Shown here: in pieces, positions 21,865 to 32,325 of the stretch | How the letters are laid out: each line of letters begins with the position of its first letter | Numbering within the stretch: position 1 is the stretch's first letter | Source of the DNA: Oreohelix idahoensis | Lineage: Eukaryota > Mollusca > Gastropoda > Stylommatophora > Oreohelicidae | Direction of reading: 5' to 3' | Length of the DNA stretch: 64,000 bases | NCBI GenBank assembly: GCA_024509875.1 | Contig: JAMPIV010010562.1 | Span: forward strand, 202,501-266,500 | Translations under genes and position numbers: made by a program | The notes under the pieces: model-generated | What the model was told of the DNA's origin: nothing | The model's input: the letters and a program-made list of their open reading frames with translations, nothing else | The model's database searches: none

Positions 21865-23173
21865 GTGGCGAGCCAGATTCCTGGGTCCAGCTTACGCAGT
21901 TTTGTGTTGAGAATCACAGTTTACAGCTGAAAGAACATTTGTTTGAACACATCAACACCATTAGGACAGCTATACAGTCGATGTCAGCTTGACCTGTATT
22001 ACCGATAGGATGCTGTATCTAGGTCAGCGCTTGTTGACAGTTTTTTGCTGTACAGACAGTATTACACAGGACAGTGGTATCAAGTGTAGAAAATATCTGG
22101 AGCAGTATTGTTGACATTTCTCAACTTACAGAAGAATCACAGTGTTGTTGAGAATAAAGTGCATAGTTCATCGTTGGATCTTCATATGCTCAAAAGAGAA
22201 AAAATTGACAGTGTAATAGTTTAGAATTAAATCTGTTACTCAATAAAGTGGCAAGTTATTATTATTTAAATAAACTGTGCCTGCTTTACAACACTATACC
22301 TGCAACACATTCCATTCATGACATAAATTATATTGTATGCTATATGCTATTTATGCTTACATGTTATTTGTTATGTATTAAATTAGTTTATGTTCTGTGT
22401 AACCAGTACAAGGTATGCCGAGTTACATTGGTCTGGTACTAGTATTCGATAGGTACATATTTTTTTAATTGGAAATTTGTTAGCAACAATTTGCTGCTAT
22501 TTCTGTTAGTTGTGATGAGGTGTTCTTTTCTTCGTTGTTTTTGTTAATAATTTTGTGTTCCTTAGTTTTGTTTGATTTGTTTGTATAATTGTAGGTCTCA
22601 TCTTTTCTTTCATTTCAGTTTTTTACACCCTTATGTTTATACACTGTGGCGTTATTTGTCTTGTTATCTTATGGCAGTTATCATCACGGTTTCTGTGATC
22701 ATTTTTTTCATTTCTCCTATTTAATTTAATTTGATCTCTGCAAATGTGTTCATATTGTCTTTTCTTGTTTGTCCTTTGTAATGTCTTTAGTTGACATATG
22801 ACGTAGAAGTTATAGTGGTATACACTGATAGTATAGTACAGATCAGTACTTTATGATTGTTATTGTTATAAAACAAAATGTACAAGACCTTTGTAAGGCT
22901 TGTCTCCCAAAGTGATTGGTAAAGGGAAATATTTTTTCCACAGGTACTCAAGTGATCTTTGATTACATTGAGGTATACAAGACCTTTGTAAGGCTTGTCC
23001 CCACAGTATTTGAGATACAATTATTGTTGTCCACAGGTACTCAAGTTATCATTGGTTATTATAAACCATACAAGTTTGGACTAAGACTAAGTCTATGGTA
23101 TAGACTTGTCTCCCATTAACTTGAAAGAGGGTAATTTATTTACTTTTTCAGGTTTCTGATTTAAGAAGACAAT
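21865..23173 (+). promoter_or_regulatory. Element B leader: three hairpin-plus-acceptor units
   Basis: Non-coding leader. Near its end about 95-bp units repeat three times. Each has a hairpin of the form ACAAG...CTTGT (22882-22903, 22977-22998, 23070-23109), then YYCCCA, then a pyrimidine-rich CAG/G that looks like a 3' splice site (ending 22943, 23036 and 23151). The third hairpin contains a perfect 8-bp stem (AAGTCTAT/ATAGACTT). The last acceptor-like site is 22 bases before the Gag ATG. Element A has two such hairpins and one acceptor-like site. Confidence 0.65.
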
Positions 23174-23905
23174 ATGTCTACATTAGATTATTTCATTACA
23201 CAAGGAAAATCTCTTGATAAGACTGGAAAAGACTTAGAACAATGGGCTGTTGCTCAATATGACAAAGCATTAGCTGCAGAAGAGAAAAAAATTGCTGCTG
23301 CTGTTGAAGAAAGAAAAGCTGCTGCTGAGGAAAAAAAAGCTGCGGCTGAGGAGAGAAAACTTCAAATAGAAGAAAAAAAAGCTGCTGCAGAAGAAAGGAA
23401 AGCCTTAGCTGAAGAAAAAAGATTAGAAAAAGAAGCTGATACTGCTGCTGAACTTAAGAAATTGCAGATGCAAGTGGAGGAAAGGAGATTTGAGGCAGAA
23501 CAGAAGAAATTAGAAGCTGATGCAGAGCAGAAAAAATTAGAAGTTGCTGCAGAACAGAAAAAATTAGAAGTTGCTGCAGAACAGAAAAAATTAGAAGTTG
23601 CTGCAGAACAGAAAAAATTAGAAGCTGCTGCAGAACAGAAAAAACTAGAAGTTGCTGCTGCTGCAGAACAGAAAAAACTAGAAGTTGCTGCTGCTGCAGA
23701 ACAGAAAAAATTAGAAGCGGCTGCAGAACAGAAAAGATTAGATAGAGAAGCTGAAGAGAGAAAAGCAATAAGAGAACATGAGTTTGAATTAGAGAAATTA
23801 AAATTGACATGTATGAGTAATGTTAATCAGGCATCTGGTGGTAATGGTAAACCCTTTGTGTACAAGGTCAAGTACCAGCGTTTAACCCTACCAGTGATGA
23901 CATAA
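23174..23905 (+). CDS. Element B Gag N-terminal part (frameshifted)
   Basis: 243 codons. It begins MSTLDYFITQGKSLDKTGKD, matching element A and C Gag starts, then a long Ala/Glu/Lys coiled coil. Residues about 110-190 are tandem 8-10 residue repeats of the type AAEQKKLEV, encoded by 24-30 bp DNA repeats rich in GCTGCAGAACAG. The frame runs into a stop at 23903-23905 because one base is missing near 23872. The capsid part resumes in another frame immediately after (PAFNPTSDDITFWLSRFE at about 23875). The break probably disables full Gag in this copy. Confidence 0.9.
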   Translation: MSTLDYFITQGKSLDKTGKDLEQWAVAQYDKALAAEEKKIAAAVEERKAAAEEKKAAAEERKLQIEEKKAAAEERKALAEEKRLEKEADTAAELKKLQMQVEERRFEAEQKKLEADAEQKKLEVAAEQKKLEVAAEQKKLEVAAEQKKLEAAAEQKKLEVAAAAEQKKLEVAAAAEQKKLEAAAEQKRLDREAEERKAIREHEFELEKLKLTCMSNVNQASGGNGKPFVYKVKYQRLTLPVMT

Positions 23906-23967
23906 CATTTTGGCTTTCTAGATTTGAACGGGCTTGTCGATCTCATAATGTTGACAAATCACAGTAT

Positions 23968-26900
23968 GTGAATCAGTTGTCTGAAAATCTAAAAGGGGAG
24001 TCTCTGAGTAAGTTATATTTTGTTGAAGAGGCCGACAAAGATAATTATGATGCTGTTAGGGCAGCTTTGATAAAGAGATATCAGCTGTCTGAAGAAGGTT
24101 ATCGTCTTTTGTTTAAAACAATGAGACCTGAGGTAGGTGTAGAATTCTCAGAATTCATCTCAAAAGCACGAATTACACTTTCACGATGGATTGAATTATC
24201 CAAAACAGAGAAAACATTTGATGGTCTTACGGATTTATTGCTAAGAGACAAGGTCATGTCTTCTGTAAATAAATCATTCCTAGAGTTCTTACATGAGCGT
24301 AAACCTAGTACAATAAAGCAAATGGAAGAATATTGTGACCAGTATGCCACGGCACACCCTGACATGATTCTTAGTAACTCTAACATTAAAGAGAGTATGC
24401 CAGTTGCTTCGGCAACAGAATATAATCAGAATTACTCACACAAATTCCAAGGAGCTAAAAATAAATTTGATAAAAAGGTTAATTGGAATAAGTATCAAAA
24501 CCAAGATAACCACTCAAATCAGGGTTCTTCTTCGAAGAACTGGAATCGGGCTGATAGTCCTCGACACGCGAGGGGTACCCATAATGTTAGAAATTCTCGG
24601 AAAGGGAGTAGCTATAGGAACTACCCAAGTGCTTCATGGAGACAAAAGAAACAATATTACAGGGATACTCAATATAATGAGCATGATGATTATGATCATG
24701 AATATTATGATTCAAACCCAAATAGGGGTTATAACAGAGGCAATAATAATTATAGAGACAATTATAACCGAGGTAGATCACAACACAAAAGACATGGTAA
24801 ATCTTATTACCAGGCTAACTCTGCACAACAGGAGTTCCACGACACCGATAATCAGAATAATGATAAAAAAGACTCCAATAGTGTAGCAAATTCCGCTTTC
24901 GATTTTGCTAGAGCATCTGAGTGTTCGCAATGCAAAACATTATTCGATCCAACCACAGTTTCTACTTTAAGCTGCGGTCACCCACTTCCCGCTCTCCATG
25001 CGTCAATCGCGCATAATGGAAGGGGTGCTCTTGTCTTTAATAGGGGCCTAATAGATGGTACTCCGGTATCAATTCTTTTCGACTCGGGGTGCACTACCAT
25101 TGGAGTGAGGCAATCACTCGTAAATCCTTCTCGAGCTACAGGCAATATAGTCAAATGTGTAACATTTGGTGGCACATTGGAGAAGTACTCCACTGCCATT
25201 ATCAATATTGCTACGCCTTTCTTTACAGGAGAGGTGCAAGCATGTCTCTTGCCGAATCCGATCGCTGATCTTATCATCGGTCGCATTCATGGAGTGAAAG
25301 AATGCACTCCACAGCAAATTTCTAATTGGGAAAATGTTAATATGCAATCTGCTAATGCAGTAATCACTAGGGCTCAAGCTCTTAATATGCCACAATCTTC
25401 ACATTCTGAAGATAATGATGCGCAGATCCAAGATGATCCCTTGGAGATTTCCCACGATTCCTTTATCAAACAGCAGGAAGATGATCCTACTCTAAAGAAA
25501 TTCTTTACTCTGGCAACAAAAGGTGATCCGAATAAGGATACAAATCGTAAATCTTGGATTACGATGAAGAATGGCGTACTTGTACGTATGGTACAAGACT
25601 CCGCTAAGTCCATTCATTCTCAAATCCTTGTGCCTAAAAATATGAGAGTTAAAATCTTACAGCACGCTCATGATTCGCAGTGTGCTGGACATATGGGTTT
25701 TTCCCGTACTAAAGCTAGAGTTCTTCAATCTTTCTTTTGGCCTGCTGTGAATAAGGACATACGAATCTATTGTCGATCTTGTAAAGTATGTCAAGAGATT
25801 AAATCCAGAGGTCCACGCCATGATGCACCTATTCAGGCTGCAGACATTCCCATTCGGCCATTTCAAAAAATGGCGATAGACATCATTGGTCCATTTAAGA
25901 TAAAGTCTGCTAGAGGACACCAATTTATTTTGACGTGTGTTGATATGTGCACACGTTGGCCGGAGGCTGTTCCTCTAAAGAGCATAACTACTGCTGATGT
26001 CGCAGATGCTCTTTGGTTAATATTTTCTCGTCTGGGGTTTCCAGCAGAAATATTATCCGACCATGGTACCCAACTCATATCGGATACCATGTCTCAAGTA
26101 ATGTCGACTCTGAAGATAGAGAGATCGCTGAGTAGTATTTATCATCCTATGTCCAATGGGATGGTGGAACGTTTGAATAGAACTCTGAAAAACCTACTAG
26201 GTAAGATAACAGAAGATCATCCTCAGGATTGGGATAGGGTTTTACCCGCGGCTCTCTTTGCATATAGAGAGGTCGCCAACGAACATACAGGATTTTCTCC
26301 CTTTGAACTTGTCTTTGGCGCGAAACCGCGAGGTCCTATGTCCTTACTTCATGATCTTATAACTGCTGATAATATTGTCGATGACACAAAATCCTCTTAT
26401 GAATATGTCATCGCACTTAGACACAAGATTATTGAAGCATGCAAATTGGCAACTGCTTCTTCTGAATTTGCGAAACAGAAGGCAAGGGAATTTGCCAATA
26501 AAAAGAGATGTTTGCGTCAACTTTGTCCAGGTGACAAAGCATTTGTCTTGCTACCTTGTAGGGAAAATAGACTTCTCATTTCTTGGAAAGGTCCGTACGA
26601 TATAATATCAAAAGTTTCCGATGTTGACTATATCGTCGATATTGACGGGAAGCGTAAAACCTTCCACATCAACATGCTCACGGAATTCCATGAACGTCCT
26701 GATTATTTACAACCTGTTTTCCAGGCAACGGACGATTTTCCAGTCCAACATGGACAGTACTCATCTCTGTCAGTAATACAGGATGAGGAAACGAGTTTCT
26801 CGGATGTAAATTTACCTTTTCCAATGATTCCTCTTCACTCTAATGAATCATGGAAAGATGTTGCAATTTCTCCAGAATTATCTCCAGGAGAGCAGAAACA

Positions 26901-28260
26901 AGTTTCTACTATGTTAGAACAATTTCAGGATGTCCTTACTGACATTCCTGGTCAAACTGATGTCATTCAACATGACATTATTCTTACTGACCATAGTCCT
27001 ATAAGAGTCAGACCGTATCCTATCCCGATACATTTTCAAGCACAGGTAGAGAAAGAGTTAGATGAGATGATAGAGTTAAAAATTATTGAACCATCCACAT
27101 CAGCATATTCTTCGCCGATGGTTATAGTACGGAAAAAAGACAATAACATACGTCTTTGCGTGGATTATCGCAAATTGAATCAAGTGACTAAATTCGATGC
27201 TGAACCTATGCCTTTACTAGAAGAGCTACTTACGAGACTATCGAATTCTCACTTCTTTACTAAACTCGATTTGTCTAAGGGATATTGGCAAGTTCCACTA
27301 TCCGAACACGCCAAACCGTTTACTGCTTTTTCGACGCCTAGGGGTCTATTCCAATGGAATTTCATGCCTTTCGGTCTTATGAACGCCCCTGCTACATTTG
27401 TACGCATGATGCGTCGAATCCTATCTCATCGCTCAGATGTCATTGCGTATCTTGATGACATCTGTCTTTTCAGTGATACTTGGAACGATCACTATAATGG
27501 TATAAATGAACTATTGTCTATCTTACGCGAGCATAACCTGACAGCGAAACCATCGAAAGCATGTATTGGTTTTAGCGAAATATCTTTCTTAGGACACCGT
27601 GTTGGTCATGGGTTCCTAAAAACAGAAGACCATAATACAAGTAAGATACTTAACATTTCTATTCCTAAGACTAAAAAGCAAGTACGAAGTCTCTTAGGTC
27701 TAATACAATTTTATGGACGATTCATCCCGAATCTGTCCTCCATTATGTCACCTCTTTCTTCCTTGCTAAAGAAAGGGTCTCCTAATGTAGTCCATTGGAC
27801 TCAAGAATGTCAATCCTCTTTGGATAAGGTTAAAACTATGTTTTCTACTTCACCTATCCTAGTATTGCCTTCTAAGGATAAGACATTTATTCTTCGTAGT
27901 GACGCTTCATCCACCGGGATTGGAGCTGCACTAATGCAAGAGTACTCTGGAACTCTGCATCCTGTGATGTATATTTCTCGGAAATTAAATGCCGCAGAGA
28001 AGAATTACTCGGTCCTAGACCGTGAATTATTGGCTATGGTTTGGTCAATCCTTAAACTGCAAAGATTTCTTCTGGGCGCGCATTTCATTGTGGAAACTGA
28101 CCAGAAAGCTCTTACGGCTATTCAGAGTAAAAATCTGAAGAGCGCGAGATCAACGCGATACGCGATTGCTCTACAGCCATTTCATTTTTCGGTGCGAGCT
28201 ATCCGTGGGTCAGAAAATGTGATGGCAGATATTTTGTCTAGATGCCCACATGATTCATAA
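23968..28260 (+). CDS. Element B Gag C-terminus, protease, integrase, RT, RNase H
   Basis: 1430 codons open; homologous coding actually begins about 90 bases upstream (near 23875), so the methionine at 23968 is internal. In order (numbered from 23968): capsid-like region; Arg/Asn/Tyr-rich basic stretch (about 150-285); CX2CX13CGH (C319, C322, C336); protease ILFDSGCTT with D372; integrase zinc region with GHMGF and CRSCKVC; integrase core AIDIIGPF, LSDHGTQL, SNGMVERLNR; GPY/F module; reverse transcriptase with LDLSKGYWQVPL and YLDD at about 1161; RNase H with RSDASSTGIGAAL and ETDQKALT. All pol catalytic motifs are present in one frame, unlike element A, which breaks within integrase. Confidence 0.95.
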   Translation: MNQLSENLKGESLSKLYFVEEADKDNYDAVRAALIKRYQLSEEGYRLLFKTMRPEVGVEFSEFISKARITLSRWIELSKTEKTFDGLTDLLLRDKVMSSVNKSFLEFLHERKPSTIKQMEEYCDQYATAHPDMILSNSNIKESMPVASATEYNQNYSHKFQGAKNKFDKKVNWNKYQNQDNHSNQGSSSKNWNRADSPRHARGTHNVRNSRKGSSYRNYPSASWRQKKQYYRDTQYNEHDDYDHEYYDSNPNRGYNRGNNNYRDNYNRGRSQHKRHGKSYYQANSAQQEFHDTDNQNNDKKDSNSVANSAFDFARASECSQCKTLFDPTTVSTLSCGHPLPALHASIAHNGRGALVFNRGLIDGTPVSILFDSGCTTIGVRQSLVNPSRATGNIVKCVTFGGTLEKYSTAIINIATPFFTGEVQACLLPNPIADLIIGRIHGVKECTPQQISNWENVNMQSANAVITRAQALNMPQSSHSEDNDAQIQDDPLEISHDSFIKQQEDDPTLKKFFTLATKGDPNKDTNRKSWITMKNGVLVRMVQDSAKSIHSQILVPKNMRVKILQHAHDSQCAGHMGFSRTKARVLQSFFWPAVNKDIRIYCRSCKVCQEIKSRGPRHDAPIQAADIPIRPFQKMAIDIIGPFKIKSARGHQFILTCVDMCTRWPEAVPLKSITTADVADALWLIFSRLGFPAEILSDHGTQLISDTMSQVMSTLKIERSLSSIYHPMSNGMVERLNRTLKNLLGKITEDHPQDWDRVLPAALFAYREVANEHTGFSPFELVFGAKPRGPMSLLHDLITADNIVDDTKSSYEYVIALRHKIIEACKLATASSEFAKQKAREFANKKRCLRQLCPGDKAFVLLPCRENRLLISWKGPYDIISKVSDVDYIVDIDGKRKTFHINMLTEFHERPDYLQPVFQATDDFPVQHGQYSSLSVIQDEETSFSDVNLPFPMIPLHSNESWKDVAISPELSPGEQKQVSTMLEQFQDVLTDIPGQTDVIQHDIILTDHSPIRVRPYPIPIHFQAQVEKELDEMIELKIIEPSTSAYSSPMVIVRKKDNNIRLCVDYRKLNQVTKFDAEPMPLLEELLTRLSNSHFFTKLDLSKGYWQVPLSEHAKPFTAFSTPRGLFQWNFMPFGLMNAPATFVRMMRRILSHRSDVIAYLDDICLFSDTWNDHYNGINELLSILREHNLTAKPSKACIGFSEISFLGHRVGHGFLKTEDHNTSKILNISIPKTKKQVRSLLGLIQFYGRFIPNLSSIMSPLSSLLKKGSPNVVHWTQECQSSLDKVKTMFSTSPILVLPSKDKTFILRSDASSTGIGAALMQEYSGTLHPVMYISRKLNAAEKNYSVLDRELLAMVWSILKLQRFLLGAHFIVETDQKALTAIQSKNLKSARSTRYAIALQPFHFSVRAIRGSENVMADILSRCPHDS

Positions 28261-28662
28261 CTGTTATACAACTTTGATACAGTTGTTTCTATGTTGAAAT
28301 GTGTACACATATGTAATATATCATATATTGATTGTAACACTACTTAGCGGTTCATTGATATGTATTCACCGCTGATCTTTCAATGTTTTTCGTCTTTGAT
28401 GATCATGATGTTAAGATATCTTAGATGAAATTTATGTATAAACTAATGTGGAAATTGTGTCATTGCTAATATTGTAGTATGCGTTGGTGACACCTCTCTG
28501 GAAATATTTATACTTAGAGAAGTACTTTCTCTAAGGTCATAAAACTTATGCTTATCATCTGCGCATTGTTATTGGTGCGTTGTGAGCCTATTGTATGTTG
28601 CTCCTAGATGTATTTCAAAAAAAAAAATGTACCATTTTTTTTTCCCGAGGGGTGTGGTAATC
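28261..28662 (+). other. Element B 3' untranslated region with hairpin and polypurine tract
   Basis: Non-coding. An A-run/T-run hairpin (arms ending AATG and CATT, loop TAC) lies at 28619-28643. It is followed by CCCGAGGGGTGTGGTAATC (about 28644-28662), the probable polypurine tract, and the 3' LTR. Confidence 0.7.
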
Positions 28663-30171
28663 TGTTGCGTGCATATTTTGACGCACATTTTACAAAAATC
28701 GATATGGCTATTTAATATGGGAAAAATATAGACATTCATTCATTTGTGTATGAAAATGCTGTCTATGGTAAAAGCGAGATAATCCATGTTTGATTCACAC
28801 TTTTGATTATAGGAGTAATCGTTCTGGATATTGATCCAGCGCAAGGATATTGCGCTTGCGTTTGTACTTATTTTTTAGGGCCAGAAAATATATTAATTTG
28901 CTTATTGTGTTTATGGCCTGAATTCATATGTATTACATATTATTAGTACAAGTAGAATCAGTCCTATATTGTATATTTTGGATTGGTAGGAGGGACTAGA
29001 TTCTTGTATTCCGGTCTAGCGGAAGTATGAGTTGTCTTGACAAGTCGTGATGAGTTCCGATGTACCGCTTACAAATGGCGGGGTACGTTTTTCTAGAGCT
29101 GGTCCTTTCGTCAAGAAAAAATGTCTTACGAAGTGGTTTTTCTTCTGAAGGAGATGGTGTCTCTACGATAGTTTGTGTTAGAGACTCTCCTTATGTCAGT
29201 ATATAGATGATTCGGACTCCAGGTAAACCCAGCTCCTATTTTTGATGATCTCTCGTCGGTTAGGCCTAGCTTGACTTTTGTGCTTCGCTATGCTAGTGTC
29301 GTGTTTTGTATCGACGAAGATGACAGATTTTCCTGCAGCGGTTATGGCTACGTGAATTAACCTGATCACCGTAGAGCTGTATGGAAACATTTATGAAATC
29401 CTTTATATACCCATTGTAAATTAACTCTGGCTTATATTCTCCTTCCTATGAATGAGTGAACGACAACTCAGGGAGGTAGCCATGTTGGATTTCGGTCATC
29501 ATATGTTTTGATCACTGCCAAGAGAACAGATTATTTATCTTATTATCGGACAGTGACAGAGAGATCTCAATCCTGCTAGAAACCCCCCTCCGTGGTTTCA
29601 TAATATATACTACAAACTATGGACGTCAAGTAACTTTGGTTATTTATCGATCCGCCCTTCACTGACGCGTTTAGTCAGATAGGGGGATGTGGCCATAATG
29701 TATCATGACATTGAACTTTTGATGTACTGCCCATTATTTCTGAATGTGTCATGACTTCAGATCTGCTATGTATACCTACAAATTGATATGTCAACGAACC
29801 ATGATGTACTCGTATGTCCCAGTGTGTACGTCTGAATAAATTGAGTAAACTAAGATTCCAGCAGTCTGCATTGGTGCCTTGTAGACACAAGTGTGAGTGG
29901 TTATATTTGTCAGCACACGAACAGTACACCATTCGCGGTAATCACACTCTACACTTCTACTTCATACATACACCATCCTGCGTCGGCTGAAGTGACCAAG
30001 TTTAGGGCCTGCTTCCCCTGGAGCCTTTGCCTTCCCTAACTCAGGACTAGGGTGAGTTACCCATTTACAGCTGGGTAGACTGGAGCATGCCTGATCTCAA
30101 CAACACACCACTCTTCCTTACAGAGCATCCAGTGTGTGTGTGAAAGCAACTTGACAGACTGAAACTTTACA
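28663..30171 (+). repeat. Element B 3' LTR
   Basis: 1509 bp, about 8 substitutions against the 5' LTR. Starts TGTTGC (the 5' copy has TGTAGC) and ends TTTACA. SINE-like core copy at 29992-30092. Followed by target-site copy GGGAC. Confidence 0.95.
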
Positions 30172-31198
30172 GGGACTTCGCTTCTGTTTTCTTTCTTTTC
30201 ATTTCCTTTCTCATCTTTATGGTGTTTAGTGTTTCTGGTGTTATCCAGTCTTGCTTCTTCCTTTCCTGGAATCCTAAGCATGATTTGCTGTTTTCCTTAT
30301 ATATTGTTGAAATGGTGTTGAAATTCTGGTCTATATCATCAGTCAATGTCTTTTCCTGGCTTTTGGCAAATTGATATCGTTTCTTAATGTCGGCCGCAAA
30401 AGCTTTTCTGGTAAGGGGGTCCTTCAATTTGCTGATGTCAAACCTTTTCTGTGTAGTTAAAGATGGTCCAGCCCTTCTTAGTTTCACTTTCAGTTTTGCT
30501 ACTACTAAATGGTGATCACTTCCCACATCTGCACCTCTTCTTACCTTCACATCTTGTAATGCATGTCTCCATCTACCGTTAACCATGATGTGGTCTATCT
30601 GGTTTCTGTCCCGACCATTTGGTGATTCCCATGTTAACTTGTGAATTTCCTTATGTGCGAAAAGTGTTCCTCCAATGACCAGGTTGTTAATGCTACAGAA
30701 ACTTATTAGCTTATCCCCACTTTCGTTTGCTATTCTGCTGCCGCATTTCCCCATTGTTCTTTCATTATATGTATTGTGTGTACCAACTTTCGCATTGAGG
30801 TCTCCCATTACTATAACAAGATCATATCTAGGTGTGTCCTCCATTTCTTTCTGCAGATGTTGATAGAATTCATCCTTGACCTCCTCATCGCTATCATTCG
30901 TTGGTGCGTAGCATTGTATTATTGTAGTGTTGGTGAATCTCCCTCTCAGTCTCAATCGTATCAGTCTGTTGTTGATGGGTTTCCATTCCAGTAATGTCCT
31001 TTCTATCCCTTTCTGTTGAATAATGGCTACGCCTTCACTGTGCTGTCCATCCTCTCTTCCAGAGTAAAGTACTGTTTCTCCTGTTGCTGTTTTAACTTTT
31101 CCTGCCCCTGTCCATCTGCTCTCACTTATCCCCAGGATGTGTAACCTATAGTTTCTCATTTCTGCCGTGACCTGTCTTAGTTTACCTGTCTCGTACAT
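30172..31198 (-). CDS. LINE apurinic-type endonuclease (5' part of split ORF; craniofacial development protein 2-like)
   Basis: About 341 codons of the exonuclease/endonuclease/phosphatase fold that nicks target DNA for LINE insertion. Visible: ISESRWTGAG (motif with catalytic Glu), IQCYAPTND, VIVMGDLNAKVG (Asp/Asn), TWESPNGRDRNQIDHIMV and GADVGSDHHLVVAKLK (terminal Asp-His pair). WNVRTMYETG lies at and just upstream of the methionine. The last codons before the normal continuation are cut by the element B LTR at 30171. Such frames are often annotated in animals as craniofacial development protein 2-like; here the RT half at 18486-20355 shows that it is a LINE. Confidence 0.92.
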
Positions 31199-31575
31199 TG
31201 TCCTGACATTCCAAAATCATATTCTTGTATCCTGTTTTGCGGTCACGACATCCGTTTTCATGTCAGTGGCTTCCTTTCGGCTTTCACCACTGACAGTCAT
31301 ACGAGCCACAGACTCCGAATGTCCATCCCGCAGCAAAGTTTGTTCATTTGATGTTGTTTCCGTAACTTCATTATTTTTTTTACATAGACAGGGGTGTCAG
31401 CCCTATGCTAAAACCCCCAACCTGGAGGACCAGGGTACCAGCTTTTGTCTGACCCCTACCCACACAGACCAGTCCAGCTTGGTTGAACCTACCAGGAGTA
31501 AAACTCCCACTGGCATAGCTCTGGGGATTGTCAGGGTACGCAAGCTGCCATACCGCTACAAGGTATAGGTACCAT
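30172..31575 (-). mobile_element. RTE-like LINE, 5' part (split by element B)
   Basis: Minus-strand endonuclease half plus a 5' UTR-like block (about 31380-31575) with CCCTGACAATCCCCAGAGC on the minus strand. It continues at 20355. The coding frame upstream of the FWNVRT motif has a TGA codon two codons before it, so either the true start is the methionine at 31198 or this copy has a nonsense change there. Confidence 0.88.
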
Positions 31576-31875
31576 TGATGGCAGTTGCATTTTATTTTAT
31601 AGTTATTTACATTGTCTTTCTAGACAAAGAGAATTTATATCTTGATAAAGGGAAATTAATAAATAAGAAAATTAAATTAAATTAAAAATAAAAATAAGAA
31701 CAAGTATTATAGAAATAATAATAAAAATGGTAATTACTCAGGGGCTATTTTTTTAGCCACTCAGAAAAAGTTATAACATGTTCTGCAATGAAAGGCAACA
31801 AGTTTATTCCATTGTTATTTTATAACCAGTGTTGTTTCCATTTATGTTTCTAAATCATGTTGCAGTACAAGGATT

Positions 31876-32320
31876 TCTAGTCTGTGTTTAAGTATGTCTT
31901 AGTAATGCTTGTATTCTCTGTGTATATTTGTGAAAATATTTTGTGGTCATAATGTCTACATTCATATACTGCTATGTTCCTACATATCCAAACTAGATGT
32001 CTAAATTCTGCTAATAAAGTTAGTAGCTTGATTTCTGTTTGTTTTGATGCTTTTGGTAAAGTGTTAAGCATAATAGCTCTGTACATGTCAGATGCTTTTT
32101 TTGTGTTGGAAACTATTGTTTCTTTTAAATTGTTTAGGGCAGGGACAACTGTGCTGCATTTGTAAAACAAGTCTTCTTCTGTTTCTTGCACGTTGCAATT
32201 ACATAGTCTGCACTTTGGGACCTTTGCCCCTACCTGTGCTGATATGTCTACTATAGGTGTCATGTTGTAAAGTCACCTAAATGTGACCTCTTTAGTTTGT
32301 GGTATAACATTTATTCTGTG
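31876..32320 (-). mobile_element. L1/Tx1-like LINE, C-terminal end (split by element C)
   Basis: Minus-strand remnant with an open frame of 128 codons (31877-32263). It has a zinc-binding region CRLCNCNVQETEEDLFYKC, the RT-associated zinc finger found after RT in several LINE clades, then a Trp/His/Tyr-rich tail. Just upstream on this strand a TGA interrupts the frame. The element continues across gypsy C at 40951-41250: both sides keep the target site GATAT. It is decayed, with stops and a frameshift. Confidence 0.75.
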
Positions 32321-32325
32321 GATAT

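Larger units (their letters stand above)
20356..30171 (+). mobile_element. Gypsy element B, complete, Gmr1-type (9.8 kb)
   Basis: 5' LTR 20356-21864 and 3' LTR 28663-30171, both 1509 bp with about 8 differences (roughly 0.5%). Perfect target-site duplication GGGAC (20351-20355, 30172-30176). LTR ends TGTA/TACA. Coding is closely related to element A, but the LTR sequences look unrelated to A's. Integrase precedes RT. A one-base deletion near 23872 splits Gag. It sits inside the ORF of an RTE-like LINE, opposite to the LINE's orientation. Confidence 0.96.

Noticed and set aside
30167..31198. Host craniofacial development protein 2 gene
   Set aside because: It is the endonuclease half of a LINE whose RT half lies beyond element B.
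31167..31568. 133-codon plus-strand frame
   Set aside because: Antisense shadow of the LINE endonuclease 5' region.
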